Notes: generated by a model from the sequence alone, not told the origin. A DNA stretch of 64,000 bases from Streptomyces sp. NBRC 109706 (GCF_000974485.1 NZ_BBOM01000011.1:1-64000), one strand, 5' to 3'; shown: positions 52,935 to 62,347, counted from the first letter of the stretch. Numbers and translations: made by a program.

Positions 52935-53780
52935 GTGGCAGCCAACTCCCACGATCATGGGCGACTCCCGGCGGCCTTCCTGCGGCCGGGGTCGTCCTCG
53001 TTTCTGGACTTCCTCACCGAGCACGCGCCGGAGCGGCTTCCGGGCAACCGCGGTCTGCCGCCCATCGAGGGCCCGCTGGAGGCGGTGCACGGCACCACCA
53101 TCGTGGCGGCCGGCTTCGCCGACGGCGTGGTGCTCGCCGGCGACCGCCGCGCCACGATGGGCAACGTGATCGCCACCAAGGACATGCAGAAGGTCTTCCC
53201 GGCCGACGAGTTCTCCGCCGTGGGCATCGCCGGCACGGCGGGTATCGCGGTCGAGTTGGTCAAGCTCTTCCAACTGGAGTTGGAGCACTTCGAGAAGGTC
53301 GAGGGCGAGGTGCTCTCCCTGGAGGGCAAGGCCAACCGCCTCGCCGCCATGATCCGGGGCAACCTGGGCATGGCCATGCAGGGCCTGGCGGTGGTCCCGC
53401 TCTTCGCCGGTTACGACCTCGACCAGGGCCGGGGCCGGATCTTCTCCTACGACGTGGCCGGCGGTCGCACGGAGGAGACGGGCTTCGCCTCGGTCGGCTC
53501 GGGCTCCGTCTTCGCCCGTGGCTCCCTGAAGAAGCTGCACCGCGCTGATCTGACGGAGGATCAGATCGTCACCGTGGTGGTGCAGGCCCTCTATGACGCC
53601 GCCGACGACGACTCGGCGACGGGCGGGCCCGATCTCGTCCGCCGGATCTATCCCATCGTCATGGTGATCACCGAGGACGGCATCCGCCGGGTGACCGAGG
53701 AGGAGATCTCCGAGGTCGCCAGGGCCGTGCACGAGGGCCGTCTCCAGCTGCCCAACGGGCCCCAGGCGCCCATCGTCTAG
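52935..53780 (+). CDS. prcB: Proteasome beta subunit
   Basis: The 281-residue catalytic subunit has a propeptide of about 53 residues removed before Thr54 in VHGTTIVAAGF. It carries the Thr nucleophile, Asp/Lys in GDRRATMGN and AGTAGIAVELVKLFQLELEH. GTG 52935 is the start, with GGAAGGAA upstream. It assembles with PrcA into the 20S core. Confidence 0.96.
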   Translation: MAANSHDHGRLPAAFLRPGSSSFLDFLTEHAPERLPGNRGLPPIEGPLEAVHGTTIVAAGFADGVVLAGDRRATMGNVIATKDMQKVFPADEFSAVGIAGTAGIAVELVKLFQLELEHFEKVEGEVLSLEGKANRLAAMIRGNLGMAMQGLAVVPLFAGYDLDQGRGRIFSYDVAGGRTEETGFASVGSGSVFARGSLKKLHRADLTEDQIVTVVVQALYDAADDDSATGGPDLVRRIYPIVMVITEDGIRRVTEEEISEVARAVHEGRLQLPNGPQAPIV

Positions 53781-53836
53781 CCTCGCGGCGTCGCCCATTC
53801 CGCTGTGACCGACCTGACTCGAAGGGACAAACTCCG

Positions 53837-54610
53837 GTGTCCACGCCGTTCTATGTCTCACCCCAGCAGGCCATGGCCGACCGCGCCGAGTACGCCCGCA
53901 AGGGCATCGCGCGCGGACGCAGCCTGGTGGTCCTGCAATACGCCGACGGCATCGTGTTTGTCGCGGAGAACCCCTCGCGCGCGTTGCACAAGGTGAGCGA
54001 GATCTACGACCGGATCGCGTTCGCCGCGACCGGCAAGTACAACGAGTACGAGAGCCTGCGGATCGGTGGCACCCGCTATGCCGATCTGCGTGGCTACACC
54101 TATGACCGGCAGGATGTCACGGCCAGGGGCCTGGCCAACCTCTATGCCCAGACACTGGGTACGATCTTCTCCGCCACCGTGGAGAAGCCGTACGAGGTCG
54201 AGTTGCTGGTCGCCGAGGTGGGGGCGACCCCGGCCGAGGACGAGATCTATCGGCTGCCCCATGACGGTTCGATCATCGACGAGCACGGCTCGGTCGCGGT
54301 CGGTGGCAACTCCGATCAGATCGGCAGTTATCTGAGCCAGCGGCACCGCGACGACATGGATCTGGGCGAGGCCCTGCGCCTGGCCGTCGCCTCGCTGGCG
54401 CGGGAGAGCGGCGGTGGCGAGCGGGAGTTGAGCAGCGACCAGTTGGAGGTCGCGGTCCTGGACCGCAAGCGGCCCCAACAGCGCAAGTTCAAGCGGCTGT
54501 TGAACCGTCAGCTGACCTCCCTGCTGGCCGAGCCGGAGAGCGCGGCGGGCGAGGGCGAGGCCGCTGAGTCCGCCGAGTCCACCGACGATTCCGCGAGCTC
54601 GGAGGAGTAG
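53837..54610 (+). CDS. prcA: Proteasome alpha subunit
   Basis: The 257-residue N-terminal part STPFYVSPQQAMADRAEYAR forms the gate of the 20S ring. ARGRSLVVLQYADGIVFVAE and PSRALHKVSEIYDRIAFAAT are alpha-type signatures. The C-terminal 30 residues are Ala/Glu/Ser-rich and disordered. Transcription follows prcB with a 56-nt gap and an AAGGGACAAA ribosome-binding region. Confidence 0.96.
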   Translation: MSTPFYVSPQQAMADRAEYARKGIARGRSLVVLQYADGIVFVAENPSRALHKVSEIYDRIAFAATGKYNEYESLRIGGTRYADLRGYTYDRQDVTARGLANLYAQTLGTIFSATVEKPYEVELLVAEVGATPAEDEIYRLPHDGSIIDEHGSVAVGGNSDQIGSYLSQRHRDDMDLGEALRLAVASLARESGGGERELSSDQLEVAVLDRKRPQQRKFKRLLNRQLTSLLAEPESAAGEGEAAESAESTDDSASSEE

Positions 54611-54618
54611 TCCGACCG

Positions 54619-54653
54619 CCCCGGGCGGCCCGTCAACCACGGGCCGCCCGGGG
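54619..54653. terminator. Bidirectional terminator between prcA and the LacI gene
   Basis: A perfect 15-bp stem pairs CCCCGGGCGGCCCGT (54619-54633) with 54639-54653 around the loop CAACC. It sits between convergent genes. Confidence 0.85.
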
Positions 54654-55664
54654 TCAGTCGGACGATGGCGCCGCCGTCGTCCCCCGGCGCATCAGGCGGA
54701 CGGGCAGGACGGCGTCCGGCGCCGTTTCGCCGTCCAGCACGGTGAGCAGGGTGCGCATCCCCGCCGCGCCCAGTTCCTCGGCCGGCAGGTTCACCGTGGT
54801 CAGCTCCGGCTCCACCGCCGTGGCCAGCGCCAGATCGTCGAAGCCGGTGACCGAGACATCCTCCGGTACCCGCAGGCCCAGTCGGCGGGCCGCCTTGCAC
54901 GCCCCGGCGGCCAGTAGATCGTCATCGCACACCAGCGCCGTGGGCCGGGGCCGCGCCGCGAGGGCGCGCTCCGCCGCGGCCAGGCCGCCCCGCACGCTCA
55001 GCGGCGCGCGCTCCGTGGGCGGCGCGCCTCCCGGCGTCAGCCCGAGCCCGGCGGCGAGCACCCGGGCCCGGACGGCGAACGTCCAGGAGTCCACATCGGC
55101 CGCGATATGGGCCACCCGGCGGTGGCCCAGGGCCCGCAGATGCTCCACCACCAGCCGCATCCCGGCCTCGATGTCGGGGTTGACGGTGGCGGCGGCCGGC
55201 GCGCGCCCCGGCTCGCTGTCCACCATCACCAGCGGCAGCCCGCCGCCGCTGAGCGCCGTCAGCGCCTCGGCGGCCATCGAGGAGGCCAGCACCCCGTCCA
55301 GGGTCGCGCTGGCCGACTCGAAGGGGTCGGGCGCGGGCCCCACCCCCTCGGGCGAGGGGTAGAGCACCAACCGCAGATCCCGTTCGCCCGCCACCCGGGC
55401 GGCGCCCGAGTGCATCCGGGCGAAGAAGTCGTTGCTCAGCGCGGGCACCACCACCAGCGCCGTGCGCACCCGGCCCAGGCGCAGGCTGCGGGCCGCCTGG
55501 TTGGGCCGGTAGCCCAGCTCGCGCGCCGCGATCCGCACCGCGTCCACCCGGGCCGGCGACACCCGGCCGCGCCAGCGCTCGCGCAGCACCAGCGAGACCG
55601 TCGCCTGCGAGACCCCGGCGCGCTCCGCGACATCGCGGCTGGTGGGGGGACGTGTTCCGGTCAC
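54654..55664 (-). CDS. LacI-family transcriptional regulator
   Basis: This 336-residue protein has a LacI helix-turn-helix (TSRDVAERAGVSQATVSLVL) and the hinge ELGYRPNQAARSLRLG. The sugar-type effector domain includes VSVTGFDDLALATAVEPEL. It is divergent from an MFS transporter gene and probably controls it through the paired TACGTA sites. GTG 55664 follows AAGGAAGAG; an ATG at 55694 is an alternative that would overlap an operator. The effector is unknown. Confidence 0.9.
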   Translation of the reverse strand: MTGTRPPTSRDVAERAGVSQATVSLVLRERWRGRVSPARVDAVRIAARELGYRPNQAARSLRLGRVRTALVVVPALSNDFFARMHSGAARVAGERDLRLVLYPSPEGVGPAPDPFESASATLDGVLASSMAAEALTALSGGGLPLVMVDSEPGRAPAAATVNPDIEAGMRLVVEHLRALGHRRVAHIAADVDSWTFAVRARVLAAGLGLTPGGAPPTERAPLSVRGGLAAAERALAARPRPTALVCDDDLLAAGACKAARRLGLRVPEDVSVTGFDDLALATAVEPELTTVNLPAEELGAAGMRTLLTVLDGETAPDAVLPVRLMRRGTTAAPSSD

Positions 55665-55696
55665 TGGCTCTTCCTTGTCGTCGGATCGGCCCATCG

Positions 55697-55723
55697 TACG
55701 TAGAATCAAGGGCGTTATACGTA
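55697..55723. promoter_or_regulatory. Paired TACGTA operators for the LacI regulator
   Basis: TACGTA palindromes occur at 55697-55702 and 55718-55723, with starts 21 bp apart (two helical turns). The second is within the longer dyad GTTATACGTAATAC. They occupy the 82-bp divergent gap. Confidence 0.55.
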
Positions 55724-55746
55724 ATACTTCGACGAAGGGTGAACAG

Positions 55747-57009
55747 ATGGCCACGGGCTATCGGGAGCTGCTGGCGGCGCCGCATGTGGCGCGACTGCTG
55801 ACCGGCACGCTGGTCGGCCGGCTGCCGCACGGCACCGCGCCGCTGGCCATCCTGCTGTTCACCCGGGCCGAGGGCGGCAGCTACTCGCTGGCCGGCGCGC
55901 TGGCCGCCGCGCACGGGTTGGCCACCGCCGTCGGTCAGCCGCTGCTCGGGCGGCTCGTCGACAAGTACGGGCAGCCCCGGGTGATGTTCCCGGCCGCGCT
56001 GGTCTCGGCCCTGGCCATGATCGCCTTCGCCCTGCTGGGCACCGGCGCCGTGGTGCCGGCCTTCGCCGCCGTGGCGCTCGCCGGGCTCACCACGCCGCCG
56101 CTCGAAGGCGCCCTGCGGGCGCTCTGGACCACCGTGCTGGGTGCCGGCGACCGGCTGCGCCGGGCGTACGCGCTGGACGCCGTGGCCCAGGAACTGATGT
56201 TCGCCGGCGGCCCGTTGCTGGTGATGCTGCTTGTCGCGGCCTGGTCCGAGGCGGCGGCGCTGCTGGTGATCAACATCGTCGGGCTGCTCGGCGCGGCGTC
56301 CGTGGTGGTGTCGGCGCCGTCCCGGAGCTGGCGGGGCGCGGAGCGGGAGGCCCACTGGCTGGGCGCGCTGCGCTCCGGCGGGCTGCTCGCCGTGCTGGGC
56401 TGCTTCCTCTGCGTGGGCATGGCGCTGGGGGCGATCTCGGTGGCCGCCGTGGCCTACGCCGACGCCAGGGGCGAGGAGTTGGTGGCCAGCTATCTGCTCT
56501 CCGCGCTCGGGGTCGGCGCCCTGGTCGGCGGCCTCGCCTACGGCGCCAGGCCCTGGGCGGGTGCCCCCGAGCCCCGGTTGGTGTGGCTGGTGGGGCTGCT
56601 GGCCGCCGGCTATGTCCCGCTGGCGCTGGTGCCCGCCTCCGTGCCGCTGATGACCCTGCTCGCCGGGATCAGCGGGATCTTTCTGGCACCCGCCCTGGCC
56701 TGCTCGTTCGTGGTGATCGACCGCCATGCGCCGCGCGGCACCGTGACCGAGGCGTTCTCCTGGCTGGTGACCACCTTCGGCGTCGGCGCGGCGCTGGGCA
56801 CCGCCGCCGCGGGGCCGGTGATCGAGTGGGGCGAGGAGGCCGCCGGGTTCGCGGTGGCCGGCGTCGCCGGCTGGCTCGCGGTCCTGGTGCTGCTCGCCAC
56901 CCGGCGGGTTCTCGCGGTTCCCGACCGCGCGCCAACGCCTGCGCCGGAATCGCGAAATGATCGAAACGCCGCGCTCGAACCCGGTTTCAGAAGCGGGCAT
57001 CAGGCGTAA
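55747..57009 (+). CDS. MFS transporter
   Basis: This 420-residue transporter has about twelve hydrophobic segments and the MFS loop LLGRLVDKYGQPRVMFPAAL between helices 2 and 3. The central loop near residues 195-210 is short and basic. The last about 25 residues are hydrophilic. The substrate is unknown. The divergent LacI regulator suggests control by a small effector such as a sugar or nucleoside. It separates prcA from pafA, and its stop codon overlaps the pafA -10 box. Confidence 0.88.
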   Translation: MATGYRELLAAPHVARLLTGTLVGRLPHGTAPLAILLFTRAEGGSYSLAGALAAAHGLATAVGQPLLGRLVDKYGQPRVMFPAALVSALAMIAFALLGTGAVVPAFAAVALAGLTTPPLEGALRALWTTVLGAGDRLRRAYALDAVAQELMFAGGPLLVMLLVAAWSEAAALLVINIVGLLGAASVVVSAPSRSWRGAEREAHWLGALRSGGLLAVLGCFLCVGMALGAISVAAVAYADARGEELVASYLLSALGVGALVGGLAYGARPWAGAPEPRLVWLVGLLAAGYVPLALVPASVPLMTLLAGISGIFLAPALACSFVVIDRHAPRGTVTEAFSWLVTTFGVGAALGTAAAGPVIEWGEEAAGFAVAGVAGWLAVLVLLATRRVLAVPDRAPTPAPESRNDRNAALEPGFRSGHQA

Positions 57010-57012
57010 TGT
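57007..57012 (+). promoter_or_regulatory. -10 box of leaderless pafA
   Basis: TAATGT lies 6 nt before the pafA ATG and includes the TAA stop of the MFS gene. No ribosome-binding site is visible. Confidence 0.4.
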
Positions 57013-57018
57013 TCACTC

Positions 57019-58380
57019 ATGGATCGCCGCATTTTCGGGCTGGAGAACGAGTACGGCGTCACCTGTACGTTCCGTGGCCAGCGACGGCTGTCCCCGGACG
57101 AGGTGGCGCGGTACCTCTTCCGTCGCGTCGTGTCATGGGGCCGTAGCAGCAACGTGTTTCTGCGTAACGGCGCCCGGTTGTATCTGGACGTGGGTTCGCA
57201 CCCGGAGTACGCCACTCCCGAGTGTGACAACGTCACCGAACTCATCACGCACGACAAGGCGGGTGAGCGCATTCTCGAAGGGCTGTTGGTCGACGCGGAA
57301 CGCCGCCTGCACGAAGAAGGCATCGCGGGGGACGTCTACCTCTTCAAGAACAACACCGACTCCGCCGGGAATTCCTACGGCTGCCACGAGAACTACTTGG
57401 TCGCCCGGCACGGGGAGTTCTCCCGGCTGGCCGATGTGCTGATCCCGTTCCTGGTCACCCGGCAGCTGATCTGTGGCGCCGGAAAGGTGCTCCAGACGCC
57501 GCGTGGCGCCGTGTTCTGCGTCAGCCAGCGCGCGGAGCACATCTGGGAGGGGGTCAGCTCGGCGACCACCCGCTCGCGGCCCATCATCAACACCAGGGAC
57601 GAGCCGCACGCCGACGCCGAGCGGTACCGCCGGCTGCATGTCATCGTGGGCGACTCCAACATGTCCGAGACGACGATGCTGCTCAAGGTCGGCGCCACCG
57701 ACCTCGTGCTGCGCATGATCGAGGCCGGCACGGTGATGCGGGACCTCACCCTGGAGAACCCGATCCGGGCCATCCGCGAGGTGAGCCACGACACCACGGG
57801 GCAGCGCAAGGTGCGGCTGGCCACCGGGCGGGAGGCCTCCGCCCTGGAGATCCAACAGGAGTACTACGAGAAGGCGTTGGACTTCTGCGAGCGGCGCGGG
57901 ATGCGCTCCGGCACCACCGAGCAGGTCCTGGAGCTGTGGGGGCGGACGCTGGAGGCGATCCGCGCCGAGGAGCTGGACAAGATCAACACCGAGATCGACT
58001 GGGTCATGAAGTACCAGCTGATCGAGCGCTACCGCGCCAAGCACAACCTCACCATGTCGCATCCCAGGGTCGCCCAGATAGACCTCGCCTACCACGACAT
58101 CCACCGCCGCCGCGGCCTCTACTACCTGCTGGAACGCCGCGGGCAGGCACAACGCATCTGCAACGACCTCAAGATCTTCCAGGGGAAGTCCGTTCCCCCC
58201 CAGACCACCAGGGCCAGGCTGCGCGGCGACTTCATCCGCAGGGCGCAGGAGCAGCGGCGCGACTTCACGGTGGACTGGGTGCATCTCAAGCTCAACGACC
58301 AGGCCCAGCGCACGGTGCTCTGCAAGGACCCGTTCCGGTCGGTCGACGAGCGGGTGGAGAAGCTGATCGCGGGCATGTGA
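57019..58380 (+). CDS. pafA: Pup ligase PafA
   Basis: The 453-residue protein phosphorylates the C-terminal Glu of Pup and ligates it to substrate lysines. It has the start motif IFGLENEYGVTCTF, HPEYATPECDNVTELITHDK, LFKNNTDSAGNSYG and RPIINTRDEPHADAERYRRL. The Dop-type insert after the first motif is absent, which distinguishes the two paralogues in this window. Confidence 0.97.
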   Translation: MDRRIFGLENEYGVTCTFRGQRRLSPDEVARYLFRRVVSWGRSSNVFLRNGARLYLDVGSHPEYATPECDNVTELITHDKAGERILEGLLVDAERRLHEEGIAGDVYLFKNNTDSAGNSYGCHENYLVARHGEFSRLADVLIPFLVTRQLICGAGKVLQTPRGAVFCVSQRAEHIWEGVSSATTRSRPIINTRDEPHADAERYRRLHVIVGDSNMSETTMLLKVGATDLVLRMIEAGTVMRDLTLENPIRAIREVSHDTTGQRKVRLATGREASALEIQQEYYEKALDFCERRGMRSGTTEQVLELWGRTLEAIRAEELDKINTEIDWVMKYQLIERYRAKHNLTMSHPRVAQIDLAYHDIHRRRGLYYLLERRGQAQRICNDLKIFQGKSVPPQTTRARLRGDFIRRAQEQRRDFTVDWVHLKLNDQAQRTVLCKDPFRSVDERVEKLIAGM

Positions 58381-58465
58381 GCGGCCCCTGAGAAGGAGCC
58401 GAGGCCGTAGGGTGGGCGGGACCAGCGGGGTCCCGCCCCGGCCGTTCCTACCGCGAGTTGGATTC

Positions 58466-59500
58466 ATGATCCCCACACAACGAGCGCACCGCGTCCTCGC
58501 GGCGCTGGCAGTGCCGGCGTTCCTGCTGACAGCGGCCTGCGGGTCCGATTCCGCCGACGAGTCCTCGGCCGAGACCTCCGAGGAGGCCACCGAGGAGGTC
58601 TTCGAGGAGGGCGCGTCCCTGGCCACCGTCTCGGGCAAGCCGGGCGAGCAGCCGGAGATCGAGATCGACGAGGACGCCTCCGTGCCCGGCGGCGTCTCCG
58701 TCGAGGTGCTGAACGAGGGGGACGGGCCGGAGATCGCCGAGGGCGCCTATCTGCGGATGGACGTGGTGGCCACCACGGTCGAGCAGGAGACGGAGCTGGT
58801 CAACACCTGGATCAACGCCGAGGGCGAGCCGATCGAGCCCGCCGACAACGGCGCCAGGCCCCAGGTGATCGCCCAGGCCAATGTCGAGTCCTCGCTGCCG
58901 CAGGCCGTGACCGCGCCGCTGGTCGGGCAGAAGGTCGGCAGCCGGGTGCAGGTCGAGGGCAACGTGGGGGACCTGCTCGGCCCGGCCGTGCAGCAGATCC
59001 CCAGCCTCTCCGAGGACGACGGGGTGGTCTGGGTCTTCGACATCCGGGGGGCGTCCGACGTCGATCCGGCGGGTTCGGTCGAGGGCGAGCAGGCGGCCAC
59101 CGAGGACGGGCTGCCGGCCGTGGAGCTGACGGACGCCGGGCCCGAGATCACCATCCCCGAGGGCGAGGACCCGCCCGCCGAGCTGCGTGAACAGTTGCTG
59201 GTCGAGGGCGATGGACCCGAGGTCACCGACGGGCAGGCGCTCGTCGTGCAGTACACCGGTGTCACCTGGGCGGACGGCGAGGTGTTTGACTCCTCCTGGG
59301 AACGTGAGTCCGCATCCGCGTTCCAGATCGGCACCGGCTCCGTGGTCCCCGGTTGGGACCAGGGCCTGGTCGGCAAGAACGTCGGCGACCGGGTCCTGCT
59401 GGTGCTTCCGCCCGACATGGCCTATGGCGACCAGGAGAACGGCGGTATCCCCGCCGGCTCCACGCTGGTCTTCGTGGTGGACATCATCGGTGCCGCCTGA
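58466..59500 (+). CDS. FKBP-type prolyl isomerase lipoprotein
   Basis: The 344-residue protein has a signal peptide and lipobox LLTAAC (cysteine about residue 26), then a Glu/Ser-rich linker. A degenerate FKBP-like region spans about 80-200. A canonical FKBP domain covers about 235-342 (ALVVQYTGVTWADGEVFDSS, FQIGTGSVVPGWDQGLVGKN, LLVLPPDMAYGD). It is probably a membrane-anchored folding catalyst outside the cell. The conserved hydrophobic pocket residues occur only in the second domain. It precedes a cytosolic FKBP. Confidence 0.9.
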   Translation: MIPTQRAHRVLAALAVPAFLLTAACGSDSADESSAETSEEATEEVFEEGASLATVSGKPGEQPEIEIDEDASVPGGVSVEVLNEGDGPEIAEGAYLRMDVVATTVEQETELVNTWINAEGEPIEPADNGARPQVIAQANVESSLPQAVTAPLVGQKVGSRVQVEGNVGDLLGPAVQQIPSLSEDDGVVWVFDIRGASDVDPAGSVEGEQAATEDGLPAVELTDAGPEITIPEGEDPPAELREQLLVEGDGPEVTDGQALVVQYTGVTWADGEVFDSSWERESASAFQIGTGSVVPGWDQGLVGKNVGDRVLLVLPPDMAYGDQENGGIPAGSTLVFVVDIIGAA

Positions 59501-59594
59501 GCGTGGCCGGCCGGGGGGATCCGTCGATCGCCCCGCCGAGCGCGCCGCGTCGGCACCATCGCAGTGGAACGATCCTTCGTAGGAGTGGTTTTAG

Positions 59595-59966
59595 GTGAAC
59601 ATCGACAAGCCCGAGGTTGACTTTCCGGGTGGCGAGCCGCCGGCCGACCTGGAGATCAAGGACCTCTGGCTGGGCGAGGGCCCGGTCGCCGAGGCCGGCG
59701 CCCAGGTCTCCGTCCACTACGTGGGCGTCTCGTTCAGCACGGGTGAGGAGTTCGACGCCAGCTGGAACCGTGGCACGCCGCTGCGCTTCCAGCTCGGCGC
59801 CGGGCAGGTCATCTCCGGCTGGGACCGGGGTGTGCAGGGGATGCGGGTCGGCGGCCGGCGGCAGCTGACCATCCCGCCGCACCTGGCCTACGGCGACGCC
59901 GGGGCCGGTGGCCGGATCAAGCCGGGGGAGACGTTGATCTTCGTCTGCGATCTGGTCTCGGTCTGA
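59595..59966 (+). CDS. FKBP-type peptidyl-prolyl isomerase, cytosolic
   Basis: This 123-residue single FKBP domain contains VSVHYVGVSFSTGEEFDASW, LGAGQVISGWDRGVQGMRVG and LTIPPHLAYGD, with no signal peptide. It catalyses cis-trans isomerisation before proline. GTG 59595 has AGGAG 10 nt upstream. A perfect 13-bp hairpin follows. Confidence 0.92.
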   Translation: MNIDKPEVDFPGGEPPADLEIKDLWLGEGPVAEAGAQVSVHYVGVSFSTGEEFDASWNRGTPLRFQLGAGQVISGWDRGVQGMRVGGRRQLTIPPHLAYGDAGAGGRIKPGETLIFVCDLVSV

Positions 59967-59989
59967 TCGCACCGGACACAGGCGGTACC

Positions 59990-60020
59990 GTGGGCCCATC
60001 CCCTCGTGGGATGGGCCCAC
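59990..60020 (+). terminator. Terminator after the cytosolic FKBP gene
   Basis: GTGGGCCCATCCC (59990-60002) pairs perfectly with 60008-60020 around the loop CTCGT. Confidence 0.8.
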
Positions 60021-60088
60021 GCGCGTCCCATGGGGCGGGGTTCGCCCGGTTGTTTCGAGGGTTCGTCGTAGAGAGGGGTGGCGCGGCG

Positions 60089-61042
60089 ATGGCGATCGCC
60101 AAGGCCGAGCGGCTGATGAACCTGGCCCTGTGCCTGCTGAACACCGGCCGCCCGCTGAGCAAGCGCGAACTGCGCACGTCCATCGAGGCGTATATCGAGG
60201 TCACCTCGGAGGACGCGTTCAACCGCACCTTCGAACGCGACAAGGACGACCTGCGGGAACTCGGCATGGTGATCGAGACCGTGGAGAGCATCGACGGCGA
60301 GGTGGGCTATCTCGCCCGGCGGGACCGCAACCAGCTGCCGCCGGTCACCCTGGACGCCGAGGAGGCCGCCGCCCTCGGTCTGGTCGCCAAGGTCTGGCAG
60401 CAGGCCAGGCTCGCCGGCGCCGCCAGTGGCGCCCTGCAGAAGCTCCGCGCCGCCGGCATCCCGTTGGCCGAGGCCGAACAGGACCGCTACAGCGCCCTGG
60501 AGCCCCGGGTGCCGGCCGGGGAGGCCGCGTTCGAGCCGCTGATGATCGCCTGCCGCGACCGGCGCGTCGTCACCTTCGCCTACCGCAAGTCCAACGCGGC
60601 CAGCCCCGGCAGCCGGCAGGTCGAGCCGTGGGCGCTGGAGTGCTGGCACGGCAACTGGTATCTGGCCGGCTGGGATCGGGGCCGAGGGGCCGAGCGGGTC
60701 TTCCGGCTCTCCAGGATCGTGGGCAACGTCCGTTCCCGCGTGGGGGAGTTCACCGCCCCGGTGCCCGACCAGATCGCGGTGCGCGAGCAGGTCGCCGGGT
60801 TCGCCGGCGAGCATGCCACCGCGCAGGCCAGGATCCGGCTGCGCGTCGGCGCCGGCTATCCGCTGCGCGCCCGGGCCACCCGGGTCACCGGACGGGACGC
60901 GGAGTGGGACGATCTGGAGATCCCCTACGGGCACGGACTGGACGCCTGGCTCGCCGAGTTCGGCCCGGACGTCCTGGTGCTGGAGCCGGCCGAGCTGCGG
61001 GCCGATGTGCTGGACCGGCTGCGCGCGGTCGCCAAGGGCTGA
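60089..61042 (+). CDS. pafB: WYL-domain regulator PafB
   Basis: This 317-residue protein has an N-terminal winged helix (AERLMNLALCLLNTGRPLSK ... FERDKDDLRELGMVIETV) and a WYL domain (ECWHGNWYLAGWDRGRGAER). The C-terminal WCX extension is also present. With PafC it forms the DNA-damage transcription activator first defined in mycobacteria. ATG 60089 follows GAGAGGGG. pafC begins 58 nt after its stop. Confidence 0.9.
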   Translation: MAIAKAERLMNLALCLLNTGRPLSKRELRTSIEAYIEVTSEDAFNRTFERDKDDLRELGMVIETVESIDGEVGYLARRDRNQLPPVTLDAEEAAALGLVAKVWQQARLAGAASGALQKLRAAGIPLAEAEQDRYSALEPRVPAGEAAFEPLMIACRDRRVVTFAYRKSNAASPGSRQVEPWALECWHGNWYLAGWDRGRGAERVFRLSRIVGNVRSRVGEFTAPVPDQIAVREQVAGFAGEHATAQARIRLRVGAGYPLRARATRVTGRDAEWDDLEIPYGHGLDAWLAEFGPDVLVLEPAELRADVLDRLRAVAKG

Positions 61043-61100
61043 GCGGCCGGGACGGCCGGGGGAGACGAGCAAGGAACGGCAGCGAGGGGGAAGGACCGAC

Positions 61101-62069
61101 ATGGCGACAACCGCCATCGACCGCACCAGGCGGCTGCTGTCCCTGGTGACCTATCTGAAGGAGCGGCCCGGCGCCCGGGTGGACGAGGTCGCGCGCGCCT
61201 TCGGCGTCACCCAGGACGAGCTGATCTCCGACCTCAGCGTGCTGCCGATGTGCGGCACCAGCTTCCGGGGCGGCGATCTCCTGGACATCGACACCGACGG
61301 CGAGCACATCTGGTGGCACAACGCCGAGGCCACCGGCACATCCAGCGGGCAGCCGCTGCGGCTGGCCGCCGACGAGGCGACGGCGCTGCTGGTCGCGGCC
61401 CGTGCGGTGGCCACCATGCCCGGGCTGCGGGACGGGGACCGCGACGCGCTGCTGCGGCTGACGGCCAAGCTGGAGGCGGCGGCCGGGGAGAGCGCCAGGG
61501 CCAGCTCCCGGGTCTCCGTCACCTTCGAGTCCGAGGGCGGGGTCTTCGCCGAGGTCGACCGGGCCATCGCGGAGCGCCGCCGGCTGCGCATCCGCTACTA
61601 CTCGCCGGGGCGGGACGAGCTGACCGACCGGGAGATCGACCCGATCCGGCTGTTCGCCGTCGGCCACACCTATGTGGAGGCGTGGTGCCACCGCACCGAG
61701 GCCAGGCGCACCTTCCGTCTCGACCGGGTGGCCAGGATCGAGCTGTTGGACGTGCCGGCCGATCCGCCGCCGATCGAGCCGCGTGATCTGAGCGAGGGCC
61801 TGGTGCAGGCCGCGCCCACCGATCCCGAGGTGGTGATCGAGGTGGGGCCCGGCGGGCGTTGGGTCGCCGAGTACTACGCGCACGACACCGCCGATGAGCT
61901 GCCGGACGGCGGGCTGCGCGTCACGCTGCGCACCCCCGATCCGGCCACGTTGCGGCGGCTGGCGCTGCGGCTCGGCGGCGACGGCCGGATCATCTCGCCG
62001 CCCGAGCTGGCGACCAGCGCGCGGGAGGCGGCCAGGGCCGCGCTGCGGCACTACGAGGAGCAGGGGTAG
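61101..62069 (+). CDS. pafC: WYL-domain regulator PafC
   Basis: This 322-residue paralogue of PafB has an HTH (RRLLSLVTYLKERPGARVDE VARAFG region), a WYL-type sensor domain (IRLFAVGHTYVEAWCHRTEA) and a C-terminal WCX domain. The WYL triplet itself is altered to YVEAW here. It acts with PafB. Spacing and order pafB-pafC downstream of the Pup ligase locus are conserved in actinobacteria. Confidence 0.9.
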   Translation: MATTAIDRTRRLLSLVTYLKERPGARVDEVARAFGVTQDELISDLSVLPMCGTSFRGGDLLDIDTDGEHIWWHNAEATGTSSGQPLRLAADEATALLVAARAVATMPGLRDGDRDALLRLTAKLEAAAGESARASSRVSVTFESEGGVFAEVDRAIAERRRLRIRYYSPGRDELTDREIDPIRLFAVGHTYVEAWCHRTEARRTFRLDRVARIELLDVPADPPPIEPRDLSEGLVQAAPTDPEVVIEVGPGGRWVAEYYAHDTADELPDGGLRVTLRTPDPATLRRLALRLGGDGRIISPPELATSAREAARAALRHYEEQG

Positions 62070-62071
62070 TC

Positions 62072-62347
62072 GTGTTCTGGCCGATGCTGCAGGTGGCGCT
62101 CGCCTTCGTCGGCACCGCCGTGCTGGGCGTGCTGGCGGTCCGGGTGGGTCTTGAGGTGCGGCGTCTCTCCCGGGCCGTGGGGGACGGCGCGGAGCGGATC
62201 AGCCGCGCGACGGAGCAGCTGGAACAGTCGGCGGCGCCGCTCGCCGCGCGCACCGGGGCACTGCGCCGGGAGTTCGACGGGGCGCCCGAGGGGAGCCGTG
62301 GCACCGGCCCCGGCGGGGGGAACAGCGGGAAGATCCGGAAAGAATAG
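62072..62347 (+). CDS. Small single-pass membrane protein
   Basis: The family is not recognised in this 91-residue protein. A hydrophobic helix covers residues 4-27 (PMLQVALAFVGTAVLGVLAV). A charged helical stretch follows (RLSRAVGDGAERISRATEQL) and a Gly-rich basic tail. It starts 2 nt after pafC and is probably translated with it. The position between pafC and tatA is conserved in streptomycetes, but no role is known to me. Confidence 0.65.
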   Translation: MFWPMLQVALAFVGTAVLGVLAVRVGLEVRRLSRAVGDGAERISRATEQLEQSAAPLAARTGALRREFDGAPEGSRGTGPGGGNSGKIRKE

